From Erysipelotrichaceae bacterium (GTDB lineage: Bacteria; Bacillota_I; Bacilli_A; Erysipelotrichales; Erysipelotrichaceae), in NCBI GenBank assembly GCA_900759455.1, contig CAAEVI010000138.1, positions 1-5,812 of the forward strand: a DNA stretch of 5,812 nt, in the 5' to 3' direction. The notes beneath the pieces were generated by a model. It saw only the letters and a program-made list of their open reading frames with translations, made no database searches and was not told where the DNA came from. The first letter of the stretch is position 1. Every line of letters starts with the position of its first letter. Of this stretch, positions 1-4,608 are shown piece after piece. The translations under genes and the position numbers were made by a program.

Positions 1-2
1 AC

Positions 3-56
3 TACCTGTGGTTGGTTTATCTCCAACTGAATTCGTGCCATGCCCGGCACACATAA
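3..56 (+). CDS. Possible 3' end of a plus-strand gene cut by the window edge
   Basis: From base 3 one plus-strand frame stays open for 17 codons and ends in TAA at 54-56. That stop lies exactly at the foot of the terminator hairpin at 55-90. The deduced tail reads roughly YLWLVYLQLNSCHARHT. The only support is this position, because a bidirectional terminator implies a gene arriving from the left. Other frames are also open for part of the stretch: frame 2 is open through the hairpin, and frame 1 stops at 28-30. A minus-strand ATG at 41-39 is also possible but lacks a ribosome binding site. I do not recognise the tail. Confidence 0.2.
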   Translation, partial: YLWLVYLQLNSCHARHT

Positions 57-90
57 AAAGAAATCCTGTAGTGCTTCAGGATTTCTTTTT
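55..90. terminator. Bidirectional intrinsic terminator
   Basis: A perfect 14-bp stem pairs 55-68 with 77-90 around an 8-base loop. The stem has A-rich and T-rich ends, so it gives a U tract in either direction. It ends the minus-strand gene at 76-669 and probably a plus-strand gene arriving from the left edge. The stop codon of the minus-strand gene (78-76) lies inside the hairpin, and that gene's last codons (KKKS) are encoded by the stem. Confidence 0.85.
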
Positions 91-669
91 ATTGAAATGC
101 TGTGTCTTCAGCTCCTCCGGCGTATAGCCGTGATTCATATAGAGCCGAATATCATTATAAAAGCACAGGAACAGTGAACCGAAAGTTTTGAACTGTTCTT
201 CCTTGAACGACAGATGCGCATTCAGCAGATGCACCATCGCCTGCTGAGGCGACTTGCCCTGGCGCAGATCCAGCGCCGTCTCATCCAGTAGTTTAGCTCC
301 CTGTATTTGATCATTTTGTGCCTCAATGAAGGCAAGCAGTTTCTGCCATGACGCATTGTGCTCAATATAATGATGATCCCGATACGCCAAAAAGGCTTCC
401 GCCTCCGGGTAATAATACGCCTTGTGATTAGAGCGGGCAATGATTTCTTCCCACTGCTCCCATGTTTTGTCAATATCGCTGCAGTACAGAAAACCGTCTT
501 TCCACGCGCAATGCGGCGGCACACCCTCTGCCAGTCCATCCGCCAGCTGGCGGCGGGTCCGTTGACTGCCGCCGTAGCGGCGCAGGATATCGGTCAGCTG
601 CCGGACATGCACGATGCCGTATAAGCCCGCTGCCGCATTCAACAGATCTTCGTCTGAATACTGTGTCAT
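76..669 (-). CDS. Conserved hypothetical protein, 197 aa
   Basis: I cannot name this protein. It is soluble, with no signal peptide or membrane segment, and looks helical. The N-terminal part (about 1-50, AAAGLYGIVHVRQLTDIL and onward) resembles a small winged-helix-like module. The C-terminal part contains YNDIRLYMNHGYTPEEL at about 171-187, which recalls the Asn-rich, HGYTP-containing segment that precedes SEC-C motifs in YecA/SEC-C-type Firmicutes proteins. No cysteine-rich SEC-C tail is present, so any relation is tentative. The frame stays open up to an ATG at 717, but the chosen ATG (669-667) has GAGGTG seven bases upstream. The longer start would place its first codon on the -35 box of the predicted promoter. 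The gene is monocistronic, transcribed divergently from pyrR, and ends within its own terminator hairpin. Confidence 0.75.
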   Translation of the reverse strand: MTQYSDEDLLNAAAGLYGIVHVRQLTDILRRYGGSQRTRRQLADGLAEGVPPHCAWKDGFLYCSDIDKTWEQWEEIIARSNHKAYYYPEAEAFLAYRDHHYIEHNASWQKLLAFIEAQNDQIQGAKLLDETALDLRQGKSPQQAMVHLLNAHLSFKEEQFKTFGSLFLCFYNDIRLYMNHGYTPEELKTQHFNKKKS

Positions 670-688
670 CTCATTCACCTCGCTCTCT

Positions 689-717
689 ACTATAACAAAA
701 CGAAACAGAATTGGCAA
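689..717 (-). promoter_or_regulatory. Sigma-A-type promoter of the 197-aa hypothetical gene
   Basis: On the minus strand TTGCCA (717-712) is followed by a 17-bp spacer and TATAGT (694-689). Transcription should begin near 682, giving a leader of about 13 nt that starts just before the GAGGTG Shine-Dalgarno. The 17-bp spacing and near-consensus boxes make this a good match. It also argues against the upstream in-frame ATG at 717. Confidence 0.7.
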
Positions 718-724
718 ACTGCCC

Positions 725-747
725 TGACACTTTGCCCGCGAATGTCA
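725..747. repeat. Inverted repeat between the divergent promoters
   Basis: TGACA (725-729) and TGTCA (743-747) form 5-bp inverted arms separated by 13 bases. They lie in the 57-bp gap between the two divergent -35 boxes (717 and 775). The arrangement would suit an operator acting on both promoters. The arms are short enough to occur by chance, and I recognise no known regulator site. Confidence 0.25.
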
Positions 748-774
748 AAATACATGCTTTTTATCCTGTGAAAA

Positions 775-803
775 TTGCGATTTTCAAAAAAAAACGTTAT
801 ACT
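775..803 (+). promoter_or_regulatory. Sigma-A-type promoter of pyrR
   Basis: TTGCGA (775-780), a 17-bp spacer and TATACT (798-803) make a near-consensus promoter. The expected start of transcription is near 810, only about 10 nt before the GTG start codon. The GGTGAT ribosome binding site (810-815) would therefore lie at the very 5' end of the mRNA. There is no room for a PyrR-dependent attenuator leader. Confidence 0.75.
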
Positions 804-819
804 AAAAACGGTGATATAT

Positions 820-1338
820 GTGGAAAAGAAACTGATCATGGATGAACTGGCGATTCAGCGCTCACTGAAGCGGATCACGCATGAAATCATAGAAAAAAAC
901 AAAGGAGTCGACAACATTATTCTGGTCGGCATCCTGACACGGGGGATCCATCTGGCCAACGCCCTGGCGGAATTGATCGAGCGTTTCGAAGGCGTTCGTG
1001 TACCGACTTATGAACTGGACATCCGTCACTGGCGCGACGATCATAAACGCATGGAACACAGTACGACAGACTGCATTCCGGTCCAGGAACGCAAAGTCAT
1101 CCTGGTGGATGATGTGCTGTTCAAGGGCCGTACGATTCGTGCCGCAATGGATGCGATCACCAGCTTCGGCCGGGCAAAGGAAATCCAGCTTGCGGTCCTG
1201 GTGGATCGCGGTCATCGTGAGCTGCCGATCCGTGCCGATTATATCGGCAAGAACATTCCAAGTGCCCTGCACGAGAAGATCGAGGTCAAGGTCAAGGCAC
1301 TGGATAACGAAAACGCTGTTTATATCTGCCGCAAATAA
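820..1338 (+). CDS. pyrR: PyrR: pyr operon attenuation regulator / uracil phosphoribosyltransferase
   Basis: PyrR is a cytosolic protein of the phosphoribosyltransferase type I fold. It binds pyr mRNA in response to UMP/UTP and can convert uracil plus PRPP to UMP. The sequence follows Bacillus PyrR closely: an RxxxxITHEIIEKNKG-type helix at 14-29, VGILTRG at 36-42, the PRPP loop VILVDDVLFKGRT at 93-105, and DRGHRELPIRADYIGKN at 129-145, a stretch rich in the basic residues implicated in RNA binding. With the GTG start it has 172 residues, against about 180 in Bacillus. By recalled alignment the flexible loop before the PRPP motif is about 7 residues shorter. GTG at 820 is preferred because GGTGAT lies five bases upstream, and the longer frame (ATG 775) begins in the -35 box. 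ATG 838 is possible but has a poor ribosome binding site. In the PRPP loop, Lys102 replaces the usual Thr. The gene stands alone between its own promoter and terminator, with no pyr gene in the window. Confidence 0.95.
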   Translation: MEKKLIMDELAIQRSLKRITHEIIEKNKGVDNIILVGILTRGIHLANALAELIERFEGVRVPTYELDIRHWRDDHKRMEHSTTDCIPVQERKVILVDDVLFKGRTIRAAMDAITSFGRAKEIQLAVLVDRGHRELPIRADYIGKNIPSALHEKIEVKVKALDNENAVYICRK

Positions 1339-1359
1339 AGCCGCTGCTGCGGCTTTTTT
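1337..1359 (+). terminator. Intrinsic terminator of pyrR
   Basis: The GC-rich stem AAGCCGC (1338-1344) pairs with GCGGCTT (1349-1355) around the loop TGCT. It is followed by an unbroken T run to 1359. The foot of the stem overlaps the pyrR stop codon (1336-1338). Confidence 0.9.
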
Positions 1360-1387
1360 CATATCACGGACATCGTCTTCATACAAT
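1358..1387 (+). promoter_or_regulatory. Candidate promoter of the GDT1-family gene
   Basis: TTCATA (1358-1363), an 18-bp spacer and TACAAT (1382-1387) fit a weak sigma-A promoter lying directly behind the pyrR terminator. The predicted start, near 1394, would give a leader of about 10 nt beginning at the AGGTGAT ribosome binding site. The -35 box is poor and overlaps the terminator T run. Read-through from pyrR is the alternative. Confidence 0.4.
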
Positions 1388-1403
1388 GGATACAGGTGAT
1401 AAC

Positions 1404-2048
1404 ATGTTGTTGACTTCGTTTCTTCTTGTCTTTCTCGCTGAAATTGCCGACAAGACACAGTTTCTGATGCTTGCCTTATCGCAGACATATTCCTTTCGCT
1501 CTCTGTTTGCCGGCATGAGCATCTCCGCCTGTCTTCTTTCGCTGCTTTCCATCGCGGCTGCCGGATGGCTCCACGCCTGTGTGCCGCTGTCCGCGATCCG
1601 CATCACGGCCTCTCTTTTGTTTCTGCTCTTTGGCTTTCATTCGCTGAAGATGCAAAACAATGAACCGCAAAAACAGCGCCGGCTGCCTTTTCCGTGGCTT
1701 TCGGTCGCCGCTGCCTTTTTTATTGCGGAGCTGGGTGACAAAACACAGATTGCGGCTGTTGCCTTGGCCGCCCAAAGCAATGAACTGACTGCCGTGTGGG
1801 CCGGTTCCGCACTGGGACTGATCTGTTCCAACACCATCGCCGTGCTCATCGGAAAAGCCCTGTTTCGTCATGTCAGGACATCGACCCTGCAGCTGCTCAG
1901 TGCCGTTTTGTTTTTTCTTTACGGTTCCTACACGCTGTTTTCCGTTTATCCGCCCTCTCAGGTACAGCTGGTCATTTACTGTCTCTGCCTGTTCACGGTC
2001 GCTTACTTCTTTGCCCTGTGGCAGTATCGAAAAAACAAGGATGCATGA
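1404..2048 (+). CDS. GDT1/TMEM165 (UPF0016) family membrane cation transporter
   Basis: Members of this family are membrane proteins that move Mn2+ or Ca2+ out of the cytoplasm, such as Vibrio MneA, cyanobacterial Mnx and yeast Gdt1. The protein has two homologous halves, each opening with the signature acidic motif: EIADKT at 13-18 and ELGDKT at 109-114. The first copy has Ala where the family pattern ExGDK[TS] has Gly. Hydrophobic segments lie at about 1-26, 34-58, 62-82, 98-123, 129-152 and 158-181, with an extra one at 186-208 and a basic tail (QYRKNK). A polar linker (about 83-97) joins the halves. At 214 residues it is a normal size for a bacterial two-repeat member. ATG 1404 is chosen because AGGTGAT (1394-1400) precedes it closely. 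An in-frame ATG at 1386 overlaps the predicted -10 box. The ion is inferred from the family, and no manganese riboswitch is visible upstream. Confidence 0.9.
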   Translation: MLLTSFLLVFLAEIADKTQFLMLALSQTYSFRSLFAGMSISACLLSLLSIAAAGWLHACVPLSAIRITASLLFLLFGFHSLKMQNNEPQKQRRLPFPWLSVAAAFFIAELGDKTQIAAVALAAQSNELTAVWAGSALGLICSNTIAVLIGKALFRHVRTSTLQLLSAVLFFLYGSYTLFSVYPPSQVQLVIYCLCLFTVAYFFALWQYRKNKDA

Positions 2049-2061
2049 TGCATCCTTTTAT
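2031..2061. terminator. Bidirectional terminator between convergent genes
   Basis: AAGGATGCA (2037-2045) pairs perfectly with TGCATCCTT (2049-2057). The 3-base loop is the TGA stop codon of the GDT1-family gene. TTTTATTT follows on the plus strand and TTGTTTTT on the minus strand, so the hairpin can end both the transporter mRNA and the nucleoside kinase operon. The kinase stop codon (2060-2058) abuts the stem. Confidence 0.85.
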
Positions 2062-3695
2062 TTATCGAAAAATACACTGTTGCCGACAAATTCCGCCAAG
2101 ATGGAATGGCTTGGGATATGAGTGCTGTCCGCTTCATCAAAATACTGCAGCAGCGACAACAGGCGTTTCGCCTCCGCATAGATCTCATCCTCTCCCTTAA
2201 TTTCCTCCAGCAGTCCTTTGGCAATCCGTTTGAGGATCAGCATCTCATAGACCATGGACGTATTGAACAATACGTCCGCCTCCTCCTGATACGGATAAAT
2301 ATTATGATCTTCTCCCTCCCGCACATGTTTCCAGGCACGCAGCGTCTGTGCCGCGCTATAGCCGCGGAACTGATAGTCACGCACCATGCGGCGGATAAGG
2401 CGGTAGTCGGAAGTCGGGATGCGGGTGTGTGCATCCAGATTCAGATGCGTCAATGCATTCACATAGATGCGAAACACCTCATCAACCGCAAAGCCTTCGA
2501 CCACTTTCGGATTCAGGCCGTGGATCCCTTCCATGATCAAAATGTCATTTGTTCCTATCCTCATGGTTTCTCTGCGCCAGCGGCGGACACCGTTTTGAAA
2601 ATCAAAATACGGCATACGCATTTCTTTTCCTTCAAGCAGGCCGTGGATCGTACGTTCCAGCAGTTCCAGATCCAAAGCATCAATGCTTTCGAAATCCGGT
2701 GTACCGTCCTCCAGCAGCCGATACTCGCTTCGGTTGCGGAAAAAATCATCCATGGCGATCGTATGCGGCACATAGCCAAGCACGCGCAGATGTGTCCGCA
2801 GACGATGTGAAAAAGTTGTCTTTCCCGCAGAGCTCGGTCCGCTGATCAGCACAAAACGGCGAAACGGCTGCTGTGAGGCGATCCGGTCGGCCAGTTCCAC
2901 GAGCTCGCGTTCGATCTTGGCTTCGCTCATCAGGATCAGCTCGTCGATGCCGTTATGCAGGGCATACTGATTCAGCTGAGGCACATTGGCAACGGAAAGC
3001 ATCTTGCCCCACCGTTCGTAGCTGTCATAGACCTGATACAGTTTTTCCTGCTGTCTGGGATCAGGATGAAAGCCGATCCAGCATCCCTGTTTCATCGGAT
3101 ACACATATACGTTTTCCAGGTCTGCCGTATTCAGGCATAAATGTCCGTAAAAGTAATCATCCACAGTGTCCAGCGTATCGATCGGACAAAGCGCTTCCCG
3201 GCGGTGCGCGATATTTTCCGCTTTGTCCTCCATGTGCAGTTCTTTAAAATAGCGCACGGCCTCTTCTTTTTTTACATATCGTCTGCCGATCGGCAGGGCC
3301 TGTGCGATCATCCTGCGCATTTCATCTCTCAAGGCATCGATCTGCTGCGGCGAAAGTCCTTTTGGGTCAAATTCGCAGTAAATGCCGTTGTCAATACCAT
3401 GTTCAATGCGCACCTGCAGCTGCGGATACAGTTTTTTCACGGCAGCGACCATCAGAAAACACAATGTTTTTTCCTTCATCTGTCTGGCGATCTCGCTGCC
3501 TCTGCATACAAGATGAAGCCGCATCCCTTCCTGCAGAGGCGTGCGCAGATCGAGCAGCTCCCCTGCGCAGAGCACTGCCAGACACGCTTCTCTTTTTCCG
3601 CAGCGGATCAAAAGCGTTTCAATGCTTTCCCCCTGCACGGCTTTCGTCTTTTCGCCGTCCAGCCAGACCTGCATCTGTTTTTCTGTCAGTTTCAT
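2058..3695 (-). CDS. Nucleoside kinase with N-terminal TGS and ThrRS-like domains (uridine kinase family)
   Basis: The C-terminal half is a P-loop kinase of the uridine kinase/phosphoribulokinase family, which would phosphorylate a nucleoside or related sugar alcohol using ATP or GTP. Visible motifs are Walker A GPSSAGKTT (286-294), the AMDDFF segment (315-319) matching the substrate-binding Asp region of uridine kinases, PDFESIDALDLELL (333-346), the EGIHGL strand (389-394), and an Arg-rich lid around RLIRRMVRDYQFRGY (432-446). Residues 1-65 look like a TGS domain. About 66-240 resembles the second additional (editing) domain of threonyl-tRNA synthetase, including AAVKKLYP (84-91) and IDNGIYCEFD (101-110). 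The four metal ligands of the editing domain appear lost. At 545 residues this architecture is usual for this Firmicutes and Thermotogae family. The substrate cannot be read from the sequence. Its ATG overlaps the stop of the upstream gene (ATGA), so translation is probably coupled. Confidence 0.88.
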   Translation of the reverse strand: MKLTEKQMQVWLDGEKTKAVQGESIETLLIRCGKREACLAVLCAGELLDLRTPLQEGMRLHLVCRGSEIARQMKEKTLCFLMVAAVKKLYPQLQVRIEHGIDNGIYCEFDPKGLSPQQIDALRDEMRRMIAQALPIGRRYVKKEEAVRYFKELHMEDKAENIAHRREALCPIDTLDTVDDYFYGHLCLNTADLENVYVYPMKQGCWIGFHPDPRQQEKLYQVYDSYERWGKMLSVANVPQLNQYALHNGIDELILMSEAKIERELVELADRIASQQPFRRFVLISGPSSAGKTTFSHRLRTHLRVLGYVPHTIAMDDFFRNRSEYRLLEDGTPDFESIDALDLELLERTIHGLLEGKEMRMPYFDFQNGVRRWRRETMRIGTNDILIMEGIHGLNPKVVEGFAVDEVFRIYVNALTHLNLDAHTRIPTSDYRLIRRMVRDYQFRGYSAAQTLRAWKHVREGEDHNIYPYQEEADVLFNTSMVYEMLILKRIAKGLLEEIKGEDEIYAEAKRLLSLLQYFDEADSTHIPSHSILAEFVGNSVFFDK

Positions 3696-4111
3696 TCCTT
3701 CTCCCTGTTATCCTCGATCATCTTCTGAATGTGCTCCTGCGGATAGGACAGCAGTGCGCCAAATCGATAGGCAATGGCAGTACGAACAGTCGCATACTCC
3801 CTGCGCCGCAAAGATTCCGCCTTTACCTGTTTCAATGTCAAATATTCTTTGAGTACCTCTTCATCCTGGTAGAACAGGATCATCCATTTTCCGCGATGGG
3901 AGGAAGCATTGAACAAGTCAGTGGTCAGCAGACGGTCTTCCAGATAGTACATCGTATGATATTTCTCGCAGATGCTTTCCACAAAGGGAAGTATTTCTCT
4001 TCGTTCTTCCGAACTGTCAAACGGATGGGACAGTGCCATTTTTTTCACGCCGCAGGCAATCATCTCATTAAATGCGTCGATCACGCCGCAGTGATAATCC
4101 AGTTGATTCAT
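3692..4111 (-). CDS. Conserved hypothetical protein, 139 aa, upstream partner of the nucleoside kinase
   Basis: I recognise no named function. The protein is small, soluble and lacks a signal peptide. Features likely to be conserved are YHCGVIDAF (6-14), a GVKKMALSHPF segment (21-31) that could form a strand-turn with His29, an acidic DSSEERREILPF helix (32-43), and a C-terminal helix rich in Arg and Tyr (about 100-125). The His/Cys/Ser pattern near the N-terminus could be catalytic or metal-binding, but that is speculation. My impression is that similar proteins occur in clostridia and Erysipelotrichia. The ATG at 4111-4109 has GTGAGGGAT a few bases upstream. The stop overlaps the kinase start by ATGA, which marks a two-gene operon and suggests a linked role. 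Confidence 0.78.
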   Translation of the reverse strand: MNQLDYHCGVIDAFNEMIACGVKKMALSHPFDSSEERREILPFVESICEKYHTMYYLEDRLLTTDLFNASSHRGKWMILFYQDEEVLKEYLTLKQVKAESLRRREYATVRTAIAYRFGALLSYPQEHIQKMIEDNREKE

Positions 4112-4136
4112 ATTGATCCCTCACTTCTTATTTATC

Positions 4137-4165
4137 ATTATAAAGCAAAACAAAGGGCAGAAACA
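4137..4165 (-). promoter_or_regulatory. Candidate promoter of the two-gene kinase operon
   Basis: A perfect TATAAT lies on the minus strand at 4142-4137. The -35 region at the 17-bp position reads TGTTTC (4165-4160) and is weak. Transcription would start near 4130, about 18 nt ahead of the ATG at 4111. The strength of the -10 box and its position just behind a terminator support the call. Confidence 0.5.
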
Positions 4166-4197
4166 GAAAAAGAGATGCTTTTTGCATCCCTTTTTCT
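4165..4197 (-). terminator. Intrinsic terminator, probably minus-strand
   Basis: The arms 4165-4178 and 4184-4197 pair over 14 positions around a 5-base loop. The single non-Watson-Crick pair (4173/4189) is a G-U wobble in minus-strand RNA but an A-C mismatch in plus-strand RNA. The hairpin is therefore better in the minus direction, where U-rich sequence follows. No recognised minus-strand gene ends here, which implies a transcription unit upstream of it (about 4504 to 4165). Confidence 0.7.
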
Positions 4198-4203
4198 CTA
4201 TAA

Positions 4204-4447
4204 CGCCAAATTTGAAGTACCTTGCTTTGAACTTCCTGACCTCCTGTATCTTTCACCAACGGATCAGTTTCGTTCATTTCCTTCGCCTTTGACATCAATA
4301 CCGTCTCTGATTTCAAATATGAGGGAATCTCCTTCATCATCCTGTACTATGATCCCAGATGAATTTCTTTCCTCTCCTATTCTCCTTCACGATATTGACT
4401 TTTGACAACGCCTCTTCTGCTTCCCTGTCTTCCTGACAGTTTTTCTT
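4204..4447 (-). pseudogene. Possible decayed small coding sequence spread over three frames
   Basis: Three successive minus-strand frames each give a protein-like stretch in order: EDREAEEALSKVNIVKENRR (frame ending in TGA at 4339-4337), VQDDEGDSLIFEIRDGIDVK (frame from 4386 to TGA at 4266-4264), and NETDPLVKDTGGQEVQSKVL (frame running past 4204). Each step shifts the frame in the same sense, as two small indels in one former gene of about 80-100 codons would do. No intact start codon with a ribosome binding site is present. The sequence is purine-rich, and that alone makes charged, protein-like peptides in any frame, so the call is weak. I recognise no family. Confidence 0.2.
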
Positions 4448-4510
4448 TTATTGTTCTTTAGCGAAGCAGCCTTGAGGGTTGTGTTATAAGCTCTTTCTTT
4501 TGACACCTAT

Positions 4511-4521
4511 ACTATAGCATA
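4511..4521 (-). promoter_or_regulatory. Extended -10 promoter element
   Basis: On the minus strand the run TATGCTATAGTATAGG contains TGC followed directly by TATAGT (4516-4511), an extended -10 motif. No good -35 box lies at the right distance, which extended -10 promoters tolerate. It sits just downstream of the ptsI terminator and would start RNA near 4504. It is the only candidate promoter for the orphan unit. Confidence 0.45.
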
Positions 4522-4548
4522 CTTTTTTTATCCTGCACGCCTGATGGC

Positions 4549-4564
4549 AAAACCGGTCGGTTTT
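4549..4564. repeat. Short inverted repeat downstream of ptsI
   Basis: AAAACCG (4549-4555) and CGGTTTT (4558-4564) are perfect 7-bp inverted arms with a 2-base centre. The repeat lies between the ptsI terminator and the extended -10 element. It could be an operator for that promoter, or a weak plus-direction hairpin, since TTTTT follows on the plus strand. No function is demonstrated by the sequence. Confidence 0.35.
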
Positions 4565-4569
4565 TCGGC

Positions 4570-4600
4570 AAAAAAGAAAACAGTCTGTCAGACTGTTTTC
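4570..4600 (-). terminator. Intrinsic terminator of ptsI
   Basis: GAAAACAGTCT (4576-4586) pairs perfectly with AGACTGTTTTC (4590-4600) around a 3-base loop. On the minus strand a run of six T follows at 4575-4570. It begins 9 bases after the ptsI stop codon and marks the 3' end of the PTS transcript. Confidence 0.92.
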
Positions 4601-4608
4601 AGGTTCAT

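Larger units (their letters stand above)
4165..4504 (-). other. Orphan transcription unit of unknown content
   Basis: This is most of the roughly 500-base stretch between ptsI and the kinase operon. It is bounded by an extended -10 promoter and a terminator, both on the minus strand, predicting an RNA of about 340 nt. The minus strand is purine-rich and contains several Shine-Dalgarno-like strings (AAGGAGA, GGAGAGGA, GGAGG at about 4244-4240) with no well-placed start codon after them. Small hairpins are visible: CTGTC-AGGAA-GACAG (4439-4425), and GAAGT (4214-4218) with ACTTC (4231-4235). The longest minus frame starts at ATG 4340 and runs 70 codons to 4128, but it reads through the terminator and ends beyond it, so I do not accept it as a gene. 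The region may hold a small RNA or a broken small gene. I recognise no known RNA family. Confidence 0.35.

Noticed and set aside
31..50. Small hairpin GTGCC-ATGCCC-GGCAC and a minus-strand ATG at 41-39 near the left edge
   Set aside because: The stem is only 5 bp and there is no T tract. The ATG has no ribosome binding site and lies just beyond a strong terminator, and too little sequence is present to judge it.
743..748. Perfect minus-strand TTGACA (-35 consensus)
   Set aside because: At the 17-bp position the minus strand reads AGGGCA, not a -10 box. The TTGCCA/TATAGT pair downstream is the better promoter.
862..1488. Minus-strand open frame of 208 codons antisense to pyrR
   Set aside because: It covers the conserved pyrR gene and its terminator and starts inside the GDT1-family gene. 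The composition is that of a shadow and there is no ribosome binding site.
2106..2810. Plus-strand open frame of 234 codons inside the kinase gene
   Set aside because: It is antisense to the conserved kinase core, with no promoter, ribosome binding site or family motifs.
4128..4340. Minus-strand 70-codon frame starting with ATGATG
   Set aside because: Its last 20 codons translate the terminator hairpin and T tract (LFLFLPF), it ends beyond the terminator in the next promoter region, and its Shine-Dalgarno sequence is weak.
3302..4405. Long plus-strand open frame (367 codons) antisense to the kinase operon and extending into the intergenic region
   Set aside because: It runs opposite to two well-supported coupled genes, has no Shine-Dalgarno sequence, reads through the hairpin at 4165-4197, and has a Ser/Phe/Pro/Arg-rich composition typical of shadow frames.
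4410..4440. Resemblance of GTCAGGAAGACAGGGAAGCAG to the SRP RNA helix 8 region
   Set aside because: SRP RNA has a highly conserved GGAA-type tetraloop with defined internal loops. Here the loop is AGGAA in a simple 5-bp hairpin and the symmetric loop bases are missing.
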